This document shows, piece after piece, positions 25,117 to 33,406 of a DNA stretch of 64,000 bases. A program made the position numbers and the translations under genes. The stretch's first letter is position 1, and each line of letters starts with the position of its first letter. The notes under the pieces were generated by a model. It made no database searches. It was not told the DNA's origin and worked only from the letters and a program-made list of their open reading frames with translations. The stretch covers positions 34,246 to 98,245 of the forward strand of contig JAVBRO010000023.1 of assembly GCA_031547885.1 (NCBI GenBank). The letters run 5' to 3'. This DNA comes from UBA940 sp031547885. Lineage in GTDB: Bacteria; Bacteroidota; Bacteroidia; Bacteroidales; Rikenellaceae.

Positions 25117-26241
25117 TTATGCAATAATAAGCAAATCCGCCTTCAGGCGGGCAATGCGGTGCAGGAAAATACGGTAGCGAACCGATGAAAAGAGGAACGG
25201 AAAGGGTTTCAGCGAAGGAGTGCCCATGCAGACGGTGGTGATACGGCGCTCCCCGCAGACCTTGCGGACAGTGCCCAGCACATCGCGCGAGGTCACCTGC
25301 AGCAATTCTCCGCCCAGTTCGGTGACCAGTCCGAAGTGGCCGATCAGGTAACGCTGGCGGTCGAGGGGGATGCGGTCGGCGCCCTCCCGTGGCGTCTGCA
25401 CGTAAAGCGCCGTGAAAGATGTGTTGTGGCGGGCGGCCAGCCGGGCGGCACGGCGGATCACCTTGCGAGGCATATGCGGTCCGGAGTTTATGCAGGCCAG
25501 AATGCGCTCGTGACGTACACCCTGATCGACAGTATCGACCTCGGTTTCGATCTGCTTCTCGACGCTCAGAGCCACCTCTTTGAGGGCCAGTTCGCGCAGT
25601 TGGAGGATGTTCTCTTTTTTGAAAAAATTATCGAGGGCGGACTGTATCTTCCCGAGGCCGTATATTTTACCCGCTTTCAGGCGGTCGACGAGTTCTTCGG
25701 TAGTCAGGTCGATGTTCACCACCTCGTCGGCTTCCCGGAGCAGGCTGTCGGGAATACGTTCGTTCACTTCGATCCCTGTGATCTGTTTGATCTCCTCGTT
25801 GAGACTCTCCAGATGCTGGATATTGACTGCCGTGATGACGTTGATGCCCTCGTCGAGCAGCGCCTCGACATCCTGCCACCGCTTGCGGTTGCGGCTTCCG
25901 CCGACGTTCGTGTGGGCCAGTTCGTCGACGATCACAACCTCGGGATGGATGCGGATGATCGATTCGAGGTCCATCTCCTCCAACTCTTTCCCCTTGTAAA
26001 AAATCTTTTTGCGGGGTATGACCGGCAGGCCTTCGAGCAGTGCCTGCGTGGCGGCGCGGCCGTGGGTCTCGACGTAGCCTATCTGCACGTCGACGCCGTT
26101 GTCCAGCAGGTCGTGGGCTTCCTGGAGCATACGGTAGGTCTTGCCCACGCCGGCGATCATGCCGATGTATATCTTGAATTTTCCCCTGTGCGAGCGTTTG
26201 ATCAGATCGAGGAAATGCTGTGCGGTCTCTTCCCTGTTCAT
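25117..26241 (-). CDS. kdpD: KdpD N-terminal sensor protein with Usp domain (split KdpD)
   Basis: The protein has 374 residues from the ATG at 26241 (MNREETAQHF); a TTG two codons upstream is possible. The KdpD domain (about 20-230) has the Walker A block GMIAGVGKT, the VETHGR segment and Walker B-like DELAHTN. A universal-stress-protein domain (about 250-374) follows. There is no membrane segment, HisKA or ATPase domain. In E. coli these parts form the N-terminus of an 894-residue KdpD; here the chain ends normally and the kinase is the next gene. Standalone short KdpD proteins are known in other phyla. It probably senses potassium or c-di-AMP in the cytoplasm and modulates the adjacent kinase. 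Confidence 0.9.
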   Translation of the reverse strand: MNREETAQHFLDLIKRSHRGKFKIYIGMIAGVGKTYRMLQEAHDLLDNGVDVQIGYVETHGRAATQALLEGLPVIPRKKIFYKGKELEEMDLESIIRIHPEVVIVDELAHTNVGGSRNRKRWQDVEALLDEGINVITAVNIQHLESLNEEIKQITGIEVNERIPDSLLREADEVVNIDLTTEELVDRLKAGKIYGLGKIQSALDNFFKKENILQLRELALKEVALSVEKQIETEVDTVDQGVRHERILACINSGPHMPRKVIRRAARLAARHNTSFTALYVQTPREGADRIPLDRQRYLIGHFGLVTELGGELLQVTSRDVLGTVRKVCGERRITTVCMGTPSLKPFPFLFSSVRYRIFLHRIARLKADLLIIA

Positions 26242-26253
26242 ATCCAAAAGTAA

Positions 26254-26826
26254 TTATTTTTCTCCTGAGATCCCGTCCAAAGCGATATTCAACTTTAGAA
26301 CGTTGATCTTCGACGGGCCTAAAAAGCCCAGCAGCGGTTTTTCGGTGTGGCTCTCCACAATTTCAGTCACCCGGGCTTCAGACAGTCCGCGTGCTGCGGC
26401 CACGCGCTTTATCTGTACGAGGGCCGCCTGCGGGGAGATATGAGGGTCGAGGCCGCTGCCGCTTGCCGTTACCATTTCGACGGGCACCTGCGAACGTTCC
26501 ACACCGGGGTTGCGCATTAAGAACGTGTCGATGCGCGCGGCAACTTCGGCAAGATATTCCTCGTTTGACGGCCCCTTGTTGCTGCCGCCCGAGCCTGCAG
26601 CATTGTAACCGACGGCCGATGGGCGCGGCCAGAAATATCCGTCATCTGTGAAGGCTTGGGCGATGTTGCTGTAAAAAGTGCGCCCACCGTCAGTTGTAAC
26701 GGTCTCTCCTTTTCCGCTGCCGGACGACAACTGCGCGATGCTCCACAGCACCAGGGGATATACGGCGGCGAAAAATACGATTGTCAGAAGGGTCAGCTTC
26801 AGGGCCGGCCAGATATGCTTTTTCAT
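26254..26826 (-). CDS. kdpC: Potassium-transporting ATPase subunit C
   Basis: The protein has 190 residues with one N-terminal membrane helix (about 8-28) and a periplasmic domain containing WPRPSAVGYN, GSGLDPHIS and the C-terminal LNVLKLNIALD. KdpC binds near the KdpA/KdpB interface and is needed for assembly and high-affinity K+ uptake. It lies five bases after kdpB and twelve before the kdpD-type gene, clearly the same transcript. Confidence 0.95.
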   Translation of the reverse strand: MKKHIWPALKLTLLTIVFFAAVYPLVLWSIAQLSSGSGKGETVTTDGGRTFYSNIAQAFTDDGYFWPRPSAVGYNAAGSGGSNKGPSNEEYLAEVAARIDTFLMRNPGVERSQVPVEMVTASGSGLDPHISPQAALVQIKRVAAARGLSEARVTEIVESHTEKPLLGFLGPSKINVLKLNIALDGISGEK

Positions 26827-26831
26827 GATTT

Positions 26832-28865
26832 TCAGATAAAAAGTGAGATGAACATGTCGATCAGTTTGATGCCTGCGAACGGGACGAGCATGCCCCCCAG
26901 GCCGTAGATCAGCAGGTTGCGGCGGAGCAGGGCCGACGCGCCGACGGGTTTATACTTGACCCCTTTCAGCGCAAGGGGAATCAGCAGCGGGATGATCAGC
27001 GCGTTGAATATCACCGCCGAAAGGATCGCGCTCTCGGGGCTGCCCAGCTTCATGATGTTAAGTCCCTGCAGGGCCGGGATGGCCGTGATGAAGAGCGCGG
27101 GGATGATGGCGAAGTACTTGGCCACGTCGTTCGCGATCGAAAAGGTGGTAAGCGTGCCGCGCGTCATGAGCAGTTGCTTGCCGATTTCCACGATCTCTAT
27201 CAGCTTGGTCGGGTCGTTGTCAAGATCGACCATGTTGCCCGCCTCTCTGGCGGCCTGCGTACCGCTATTCATCGCCACGCCCACGTCGGCCTGCGCCAGG
27301 GCGGGGGCGTCGTTGGTGCCGTCGCCCATCATGGCGACCAGTTTCCCGGCCCGCTGCTCGCGGCGGATGTACTCCATCTTGTCTTCGGGCTTGGCTTCGG
27401 CGATGAAGTCGTCGACGCCCGCCTTTTCGGCGATGAATTTTGCCGTCAGGGCGTTGTCGCCCGTCACCATCACCGTTTTGACGCCCATTTTATGCAGGCG
27501 TTCGAAGCGCTCCCGCATGCCGGGCTTGATGATATCCTGCAACTCGATCACCCCCGTCGGCCTGCCGTTCTCGCTGACAGCCAACGGAGTGCCGCCGTCG
27601 GCCGAAATAGCGGAAATGGTCTTCTCCATGTCGGCCGTGAAATCCTTGCCGGCTTTCCTGACGATGCCGCGGATGGCCTCGGTGGCGCCTTTGCGGATGG
27701 TTTTGCCGCCGGGCATATCGACGCCCGAACTCTTGGTCTCGGACGAGAACCGCACAGCGCGCATGCCGGGCGACATGATGTCGCGGACGCGCCAGCCGAA
27801 ACTGCGGCCCAACTCGATTATCGATTTGCCTTCGGGCGTGTCGTCAGAGACCGAAGCGAGCATGCACAGGCGTGCAAATTCCTTTTCCGTCATCCCTTCG
27901 GCGGGATAGAATTTCGTTGCGCGTCGGTTGCCGAGGGTGATGGTGCCCGTTTTGTCGAGCAGCAGGGTATCCACGTCGCCCGCCGTTTCGACCGCCTTGC
28001 CCGATTTGGTGATCACGTTGGCCCGCAGTGCGCGGTCCATCCCCGCGATGCCGATAGCCGAGAGCAATCCCCCGATAGTCGTGGGGATCAGGCAGACGAA
28101 CAGCGCGATGAACGAGGCGATGGGGATGGTCACGCCTGCATATTCGGCGAACGGGTTGAGCGTAACGCAGACGATGATGAACACCAGCGTGAAACCGGCC
28201 AGCAGGATGGTCAGCGCGATCTCGTTTGGCGTTTTCTGGCGGCTGGCCCCCTCTACCAGAGCGATCATGCGGTCGAGGAAGCTCTCGCCGGGCTGTGCGG
28301 TGACCTCGACCACGATCCTGTCGGAGAGCACCCGCGTACCGCCTGTCACGCTGCTGCGGTCGCCGCCCGCCTCGCGGATCACCGGGGCCGACTCGCCCGT
28401 GATGGCGCTTTCGTCGATGCTGGCCATGCCCTCGACGATCTCGCCGTCGCAGGGGATCACATCGCCCGCTTCACAGACGACCCTGTCGCCTTTTTTGAGA
28501 GCCGTCGAAACGGTCTGTTTGTAATGCCCCTCGGAAACGAAGAGTTTGGCCGGGGTGTTTTCGCGGGTCTGGCGCAGACTGTCTGCCTGGGCTTTGCCGC
28601 GCGCCTCGGCAAAAGCTTCGGCGAAGTTGGCGAAAAGGAGCGTGAGCAGCAGCACGGCGAACACCGTGAAATTATATCCGAAACTGCCCTGTGCCCGATC
28701 CCCGAAAAGCACCCACAGCGTTACGACGAGCATCACTGCGGTACCGACCTCGACGGTGAACATCACCGGATTGCGGAACATCCGCCTCGGATCGAGCTTC
28801 ACGAAGGCCTGCACGAGCGCCTCTGTCATTAGTTTGCGGCTGAATAATTTATTTTTCGCTTTCAT
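26832..28865 (-). CDS. kdpB: Potassium-transporting P-type ATPase subunit B
   Basis: The protein has 677 residues from the ATG at 28865, ten bases after the kdpA stop; upstream in-frame codons overlap kdpA and are less likely. It is the ATP-hydrolysing subunit of KdpFABC. The phosphorylated Asp is D304 in DKTGTIT. The actuator TGES motif, MVTGDNALTA, the hinge GDGTNDAPAL and about seven membrane helices are all present. The length is typical for the family (about 680). Confidence 0.97.
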   Translation of the reverse strand: MKAKNKLFSRKLMTEALVQAFVKLDPRRMFRNPVMFTVEVGTAVMLVVTLWVLFGDRAQGSFGYNFTVFAVLLLTLLFANFAEAFAEARGKAQADSLRQTRENTPAKLFVSEGHYKQTVSTALKKGDRVVCEAGDVIPCDGEIVEGMASIDESAITGESAPVIREAGGDRSSVTGGTRVLSDRIVVEVTAQPGESFLDRMIALVEGASRQKTPNEIALTILLAGFTLVFIIVCVTLNPFAEYAGVTIPIASFIALFVCLIPTTIGGLLSAIGIAGMDRALRANVITKSGKAVETAGDVDTLLLDKTGTITLGNRRATKFYPAEGMTEKEFARLCMLASVSDDTPEGKSIIELGRSFGWRVRDIMSPGMRAVRFSSETKSSGVDMPGGKTIRKGATEAIRGIVRKAGKDFTADMEKTISAISADGGTPLAVSENGRPTGVIELQDIIKPGMRERFERLHKMGVKTVMVTGDNALTAKFIAEKAGVDDFIAEAKPEDKMEYIRREQRAGKLVAMMGDGTNDAPALAQADVGVAMNSGTQAAREAGNMVDLDNDPTKLIEIVEIGKQLLMTRGTLTTFSIANDVAKYFAIIPALFITAIPALQGLNIMKLGSPESAILSAVIFNALIIPLLIPLALKGVKYKPVGASALLRRNLLIYGLGGMLVPFAGIKLIDMFISLFI

Positions 28866-28875
28866 ACGGGTTTGT

Positions 28876-30573
28876 TTAATAGAGCGTGAAATATTCCGCA
28901 ACGGGTCCCAGCGTCAGGGAAGGGAAGAAAGACAAGGCTGCGACGATGAAGATCACGGCGAAGACCATCAGCCCGAAAGTGGCCGTGTCGGTGCGGAGTG
29001 TCCCCGCGCTTTCGGGGATATATTTCTTCTGCGCCAGCAATCCCGCTATCGCAACCGGCCCGATGATTGGCAAAAAGCGCGAGAGGATCAACACAAAGCC
29101 GGTCGATAGATTCCACCAGAGGGTATTGTCGCCCAGACCCTCGAATCCGCTGCCGTTATTTGCCGATGCTGAAGTATATTCGTAGAGCATCTCGCTGAAA
29201 CCGTGGAATCCCGGATTACTGACAGTCGCCGCCCCCAGGTACGGCATGGCGGCCGCAAGCCCCGCTCCGGCGAGGATCAGGAAGGGGTGCAGCAGGGCGA
29301 TGCTTATTGCGATCTTCATTTCGGGCGCTTCGATCTTTTTGCCCATGAATTCAGGCGTGCGTCCCACCATCAATCCGCTGATAAACACGGCAAGTATGAT
29401 GAAAATAAAGAAGTTGAGGAAGCCGACCCCCGCGCCGCCGTAGAAACTGTTGACCATCATGGCAAGCATCTGGTTCATGCCTGAAAGGGGCATCGAGCTG
29501 TCGTGCATCGAGTTGACCGATCCGGTTGAGATTGCAGTCGTGGCGATGCTCCAAAATCCCGAGGCGGCCGCCCCGAACCTCGTTTCCTTACCTTCCATGG
29601 CTCCCGAAGAGGTGTCGATGCCCATTTCTGCGAGGGCGGGATTGCCGGACATCTCCATTTTTATGGTCGGCACGGCCAGCAGCAGGAATCCGGCGGTCAT
29701 CACCGAAAAGATCATCCATGAGAGCCTGCGCCGGTTGATAAAGAACCCGAAAGCGAAGATCATGGCGATGGGTATGATCATCTGGGCGATCATTTCCGTC
29801 ATGTTGGTCAGGTAGTTGGGGTTCTCGAACGGGTGCGCCGAGTTCGCCCCGAAGAATCCGCCTCCGTTGGTGCCGACGTGCTTGATCGCGTCGAAAGCCG
29901 CAACAGGACCGCGCGATACTTCGACCGTGCCGCCTTCAAGGGTGGTCATGGCGTCTTTACCGGCGAATGTCATCGGGGTGCCGCTGAATATCAGCACCAA
30001 CGCGACCGCAAAAGAAATTGGCAGCAGGACGCGTGTGCAGGATTTCACGAAAAAATCGTAAAAATTACCCAGTTTAGCGGTCGTTTTGTCGCGGAAGGCC
30101 CTGAAAACCACCGCGGCCGCTGCCATGCCCGTTCCAGCGCTGACGAACTGCAGGAACATCAGCCACAGCTGCCCGAGGTAACTCACGCCCGTTTCGCCCA
30201 TATAGTGCTGCAAATCGCAGTTCACAATGAATGAGACAGTGGTGTGAAAAGCCAGCGCCGGACTCATGTTGGGGTTGCCGTCGGGGTTGAGGGGGTTGAA
30301 CGGCAGCCACCCCTGCGTCATCAGGATAACCATTCCCAGGACGAACCAGACTGCGTTGATCGAAAGCAGAGCCGCGATATGCTGTTTCCATGTCATTTCG
30401 GTCTGCGGATCGATGCCGCCGACGCGGTAAAAGAGTTTTTCCAGTGGGCCGAAAACCGGGTCCAGCCAGGTTTTGTGTCCCCCGTACACTTTTGCGATGT
30501 AGCGCCCCAGAGGGATAGCCAGCCCCACAGCCAGGACGAATGTGCAAACAACTCCTAAAATCTCCGTATTCAT
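28876..30573 (-). CDS. kdpA: Potassium-transporting ATPase subunit A
   Basis: The protein has 565 residues and about ten membrane helices. It forms the K+-selective channel-like path of the complex. Selectivity-filter-type loops are visible: VNCDLQHY, GTNGGGFFGANSAHPFENP and a third around STGSVNSMHDS. It starts 19 bases after kdpF and its sequence is intact. Confidence 0.97.
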   Translation of the reverse strand: MNTEILGVVCTFVLAVGLAIPLGRYIAKVYGGHKTWLDPVFGPLEKLFYRVGGIDPQTEMTWKQHIAALLSINAVWFVLGMVILMTQGWLPFNPLNPDGNPNMSPALAFHTTVSFIVNCDLQHYMGETGVSYLGQLWLMFLQFVSAGTGMAAAAVVFRAFRDKTTAKLGNFYDFFVKSCTRVLLPISFAVALVLIFSGTPMTFAGKDAMTTLEGGTVEVSRGPVAAFDAIKHVGTNGGGFFGANSAHPFENPNYLTNMTEMIAQMIIPIAMIFAFGFFINRRRLSWMIFSVMTAGFLLLAVPTIKMEMSGNPALAEMGIDTSSGAMEGKETRFGAAASGFWSIATTAISTGSVNSMHDSSMPLSGMNQMLAMMVNSFYGGAGVGFLNFFIFIILAVFISGLMVGRTPEFMGKKIEAPEMKIAISIALLHPFLILAGAGLAAAMPYLGAATVSNPGFHGFSEMLYEYTSASANNGSGFEGLGDNTLWWNLSTGFVLILSRFLPIIGPVAIAGLLAQKKYIPESAGTLRTDTATFGLMVFAVIFIVAALSFFPSLTLGPVAEYFTLY

Positions 30574-30592
30574 GTCGAAACTAATTTGCGGA

Positions 30593-30670
30593 TTAGAATT
30601 TCTCGGGGTGAAGCAAAACGTAGCACATATAGCCGAATATCCCCCCTGCGATGATGAATAATAATGTCAT
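30593..30670 (-). CDS. kdpF: Small potassium-transporting ATPase subunit F
   Basis: A 25-residue ORF, MTLLFIIAGGIFGYMCYVLL followed by HPEKF, is a single hydrophobic helix with the typical short basic end of KdpF (compare the L-x-x-P-E-x-F ending). KdpF stabilises the KdpABC complex. It is easily missed because of its size. It begins about 40 bases downstream of a candidate sigma-54 promoter and is followed closely by kdpA. Confidence 0.85.
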   Translation of the reverse strand: MTLLFIIAGGIFGYMCYVLLHPEKF

Positions 30671-30706
30671 GGCGATCCGTTTGAATGTTTTTTTTATGCA
30701 TTATTC

Positions 30707-30728
30707 GGGCACATACATAGTGCCAAAA
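30707..30728 (-). promoter_or_regulatory. Candidate sigma-54 promoter and inverted repeat before kdpF
   Basis: On the minus strand TTGGCAC (GG at 30723-30724) matches the -24 element perfectly. At the -12 position the sequence reads ATGT, with the expected G but T instead of C, so the match is partial. The distance to the kdpF ATG would leave a leader of about 30 bases. The same bases form an inverted repeat, GGCAC-N7-GTGCC (30708-30724), which could instead be an activator site. Confidence 0.45.
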
Positions 30729-30874
30729 CGGCTGGGAAAGCGATCCCCTGGCCGGAACGGCTGATACACACGCAGAAAGAAAAAAGGTCCCCGGCCGGAT
30801 ATGGCGCGGAGACCGTTTCATTTTGAAAAAACCTTTCCGTTTTGACAGGCCGGAGCATCTCCGGCATAGGTGGA

Positions 30875-32266
30875 TTACGTTTGTTGCGACGGTCCGCCCT
30901 GCGCGGGAACGATGCCGTACTCTTCGATCTTACGGTAGAGCGTGGTCAACCCGATACGCAGCAGACGGGCCGTTTCGGTCTTGTTCCATCGGGTGTGTTC
31001 GAGCACACGGGCGATGTGGCGGCGTTCTACGGCCGAGAGTTCCATACTGTCCGGCGCATCGGGCGTTTCGTTGCGGGCGCCCTGTATCTCCAGCGGAAGA
31101 TCCTGCGCCTCGAGGCACACCCCGTCGCTTACGATCATGCTGCGCTCCACGGCGTTGCGCAATTCGCGGATGTTGCCGCGCCAGATCTGTTTTTTCAGGG
31201 CGTCCATATATCCGGGCGACGTTTCGGGGGCGGCGGTCCCCAGCCGCGCGGCGAAGGCGTCTATGAAACTGCGAGTCAGCGCCGGGATGTCGTCCGGCCG
31301 CTCGCGGAGGGGCGGCAGATGGATGGCGAAGACCGAAAGGCGGTAATAAAGATCTTCGCGGAAACGTCCCGCCGCGATCTCCTTTTGCAGGTCGCGGTTG
31401 GTGGCGGCGATGATGCGCACGTCGGCCCGGACGGTTTTCGTGTCGCCCACTTTGATATATTCGCCGTTTTCCAGCACCCGCAGCAGCTTGGCCTGCAGAT
31501 CGAAAGCCATCTCGCCGATCTCGTCCAGAAATACCGTTCCTCCTTCGGCCTCTTCGAGCAGCCCTTTCTTATCCCTGACAGCCCCGGTGAACGCCCCGGC
31601 CTTATGTCCGAACAGTTCGCTTTCGAGCAGTTCGCGGCTGAACGCGGCACAGTTCACCGCCACGAAATTGTTTTCTGCGCGTTTGCCGGCGCCGTGTATG
31701 GCCCGCGCGAAAACCTCTTTTCCGGTACCGGTTTCGCCGGTCAGCAGGACCGGAACGTCCGTCGCCGCTACTTTGCGCGCCAGTTCGGCCGATCTTTTGA
31801 TGGCCTGCGAACGGCCGAGAATCGCCTTGAACGGGAGCGGCCGGCCGCTCTTTTCTGCGCCTGCGGAAGTATCTGTGCCGGCTGCGTCGGGTTGCCCGTA
31901 CTCGCGGGCCTTCTCCATCGCCCTGGCCAGCAGCGGTATGATCTTGTTGTTGTCGTCACCTTTGGTGAGGTAATCGAAAGCCCCGTTCTTGATGGCCCGC
32001 ACCCCGTCGGGAATATTGCCGTGGGCGGTGAGCATGATGACTTCTGTGCCGGGAGAACGCTTTTTGAGTTCAGGGATCAGATCGACCCCGTTGCCGTCGG
32101 GCAGGAAAACGTCGCACAGGGCTACCTGCGGCCGGTATGCTTCGATCTCTTTGAGCGCAGACCGGCAATCGACCGCCTGGACCACCTCGTACCCCTCGAG
32201 GCCGATGATCCTCGACAGCAGGCCGCGGATGTTGGTTTCATCGTCTATGACAAGTACGGTATTCAC
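30875..32266 (-). CDS. NtrC-family sigma-54-dependent response regulator
   Basis: The protein has 463 residues with a GTG start. The receiver domain (1-120) has the acidic pocket VIDDE and phospho-acceptor D52 (CDVFLPDG). The AAA+ domain (about 148-375) has Walker A GETGTGKE (177-184) and an intact GAFTGA loop (224-229), which contacts sigma-54. Walker B is GTVFLDEIGEM. A Fis-type helix-turn-helix is at the end (KTETARLLRIGLTTLYRKI). It is transcribed toward kdpF, 204 bases away, in the position where KdpE (an OmpR-type regulator) is expected. The inference is that it pairs with the split Kdp kinase and drives kdp from a sigma-54 promoter. Confidence 0.9.
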   Translation of the reverse strand: MNTVLVIDDETNIRGLLSRIIGLEGYEVVQAVDCRSALKEIEAYRPQVALCDVFLPDGNGVDLIPELKKRSPGTEVIMLTAHGNIPDGVRAIKNGAFDYLTKGDDNNKIIPLLARAMEKAREYGQPDAAGTDTSAGAEKSGRPLPFKAILGRSQAIKRSAELARKVAATDVPVLLTGETGTGKEVFARAIHGAGKRAENNFVAVNCAAFSRELLESELFGHKAGAFTGAVRDKKGLLEEAEGGTVFLDEIGEMAFDLQAKLLRVLENGEYIKVGDTKTVRADVRIIAATNRDLQKEIAAGRFREDLYYRLSVFAIHLPPLRERPDDIPALTRSFIDAFAARLGTAAPETSPGYMDALKKQIWRGNIRELRNAVERSMIVSDGVCLEAQDLPLEIQGARNETPDAPDSMELSAVERRHIARVLEHTRWNKTETARLLRIGLTTLYRKIEEYGIVPAQGGPSQQT

Positions 32267-32322
32267 AAAGCATTCAGGTTTGTATCCATATTTCCGGCCG
32301 AAACCGAGACAAAATATAATAA

Positions 32323-32330
32323 CAAATGTA
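32323..32330 (-). promoter_or_regulatory. Candidate -7 box for the NtrC-type regulator gene
   Basis: On the minus strand TACATTTG matches TAnnTTTG, predicting a leader of about 50 bases. This suggests the activator is made from a housekeeping promoter. No clear -33 box. Confidence 0.4.
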
Positions 32331-32385
32331 GAGATAATATGCTGAACAGGGACGGACCGATAATGAAAATAATGTCTCTTTTTAT

Positions 32386-32393
32386 TATCTTTG
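32386..32393 (+). promoter_or_regulatory. Candidate -7 box for the small membrane protein gene
   Basis: TATCTTTG matches TAnnTTTG and lies 20 bases before the ATG at 32414. No clear -33 box. Confidence 0.45.
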
Positions 32394-32413
32394 TAATTCC
32401 GACAACTAATATT

Positions 32414-32803
32414 ATGACACGGACAATCAACTTAGGCAGGCTTTTAGCCATTCTAACCATCCTGCTCGGCATTACCCACGAAACTGCTACGTTCATGCCC
32501 ATGATTCAGGATGGGTTTCAGGGTCTCGATCCGCTCTGGCAACAGACGTTCACCTATTTCAGCCTCGGATGCGGGGGGCTTATGATTCTCTCCGGCGTGT
32601 TGTTCTTCATGTTGCTGGGCCGCGCCGGAAAACACAGGTTCCTGGTCCCACCGCTTGTCGTTATCGCCCTGTTCTCCATCGTCAACGGCATTCTGGCGGT
32701 CTGTTATATGTTCGATAATCCTTTCGCCTGGACGGGGTTATGCCTCGGCGCCGGACTTTTAATTGTCTCGCTGGCTATGAGAAGCCGGCATCGGCGGGCG
32801 TAG
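32414..32803 (+). CDS. Small integral membrane protein, four helices, unknown function
   Basis: The protein has 129 residues from the ATG at 32414, placed directly after a promoter box. The much longer open frame upstream is antisense to the sigma-54 regulator and not coding. Hydrophobic segments lie at about 6-26, 48-68, 77-97 and 105-122, with a basic C-terminus (RSRHRRA). A conserved-looking segment HETATFMPMI lies between helices 1 and 2. I do not recognise a family. It is not in an operon with the following genes (191-base gap). Confidence 0.72.
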   Translation: MTRTINLGRLLAILTILLGITHETATFMPMIQDGFQGLDPLWQQTFTYFSLGCGGLMILSGVLFFMLLGRAGKHRFLVPPLVVIALFSIVNGILAVCYMFDNPFAWTGLCLGAGLLIVSLAMRSRHRRA

Positions 32804-32937
32804 GCGTTCAGTTTCAGTTATGGTCATGGATTCCTCCAATGGAGCGGGAAAGGATCGGCGTCCGTCATACTCAAAATAGGAATAAAATATCGATCTTTGT
32901 AAGTGGCTGCTGACATAGGGTTGTCATCGGGCGTGGA

Positions 32938-32945
32938 TATATTTG
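32938..32945 (+). promoter_or_regulatory. Candidate -7 box for the VOC/WYL gene run
   Basis: TATATTTG matches TAnnTTTG. It predicts a start near 32952 and a leader of about 43 bases before the VOC protein ATG. No exact -33 box was found. Confidence 0.45.
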
Positions 32946-32994
32946 CAGAGTCTGATCGACAGACACTGACATGAACCCATAAAATCTTACGATC

Positions 32995-33396
32995 ATGAAA
33001 CTGACTCCTTATCTCGTTTTCAACGGCCAGGCGCAGCAGGCGCTGGATTTCTACGCAGACGCGCTGGGCGCAAAAGTCGAAAACCTTCACCTCTACGGGT
33101 CGATGCCCGATGTGGCCGAAGAACACCGTCAGAAAATCCTGCATGCATGCCTGACATTCGACGGCGGTTCGATGAGCGTTGCCGACACGATGCCTAACGA
33201 CCCTGCCGGTTTCGGCCGTCTGGGGCATATGCTCACGCTCGATCTCGATTCCGTCGCAAAAATCGAAGAAGTTTATGCCAAACTTACCGCTGGGGCACAG
33301 GAGATCTGTTGCCCGCTGGGCGAGGCGTTCTTTGCCAAACGATATGCCGAGGTGTACGACCGCTTCGGGGTGTTGTGGGCTTTGATGGTAGAATAA
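32995..33396 (+). CDS. VOC-superfamily protein, PhnB-like
   Basis: The protein has 133 residues with the PhnB/DUF1338-like glyoxalase fold: opening YLVFNGQAQQALDFYADALGA, central MSVADTMPND, and GEAFFAKRYAEVYDRFGVLW near the end. Members of this group are metal-independent or of unknown activity despite the VOC fold. It is followed after ten bases by a WYL regulator, forming a run of four small genes often seen together as regulator and small-molecule-handling proteins. Confidence 0.88.
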   Translation: MKLTPYLVFNGQAQQALDFYADALGAKVENLHLYGSMPDVAEEHRQKILHACLTFDGGSMSVADTMPNDPAGFGRLGHMLTLDLDSVAKIEEVYAKLTAGAQEICCPLGEAFFAKRYAEVYDRFGVLWALMVE

Positions 33397-33406
33397 ACCG
33401 GAACGG

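Noticed and set aside
27174..28832. 552-codon plus-strand open frame opposite kdpB
   Set aside because: It is rich in His, Asp and Arg with no recognisable domain; kdpB on the other strand is certain.
30842..32413. Upstream part of a 653-codon plus-strand frame
   Set aside because: It is antisense to the sigma-54 regulator; only the last 129 codons, after a promoter box, look like a real membrane protein.
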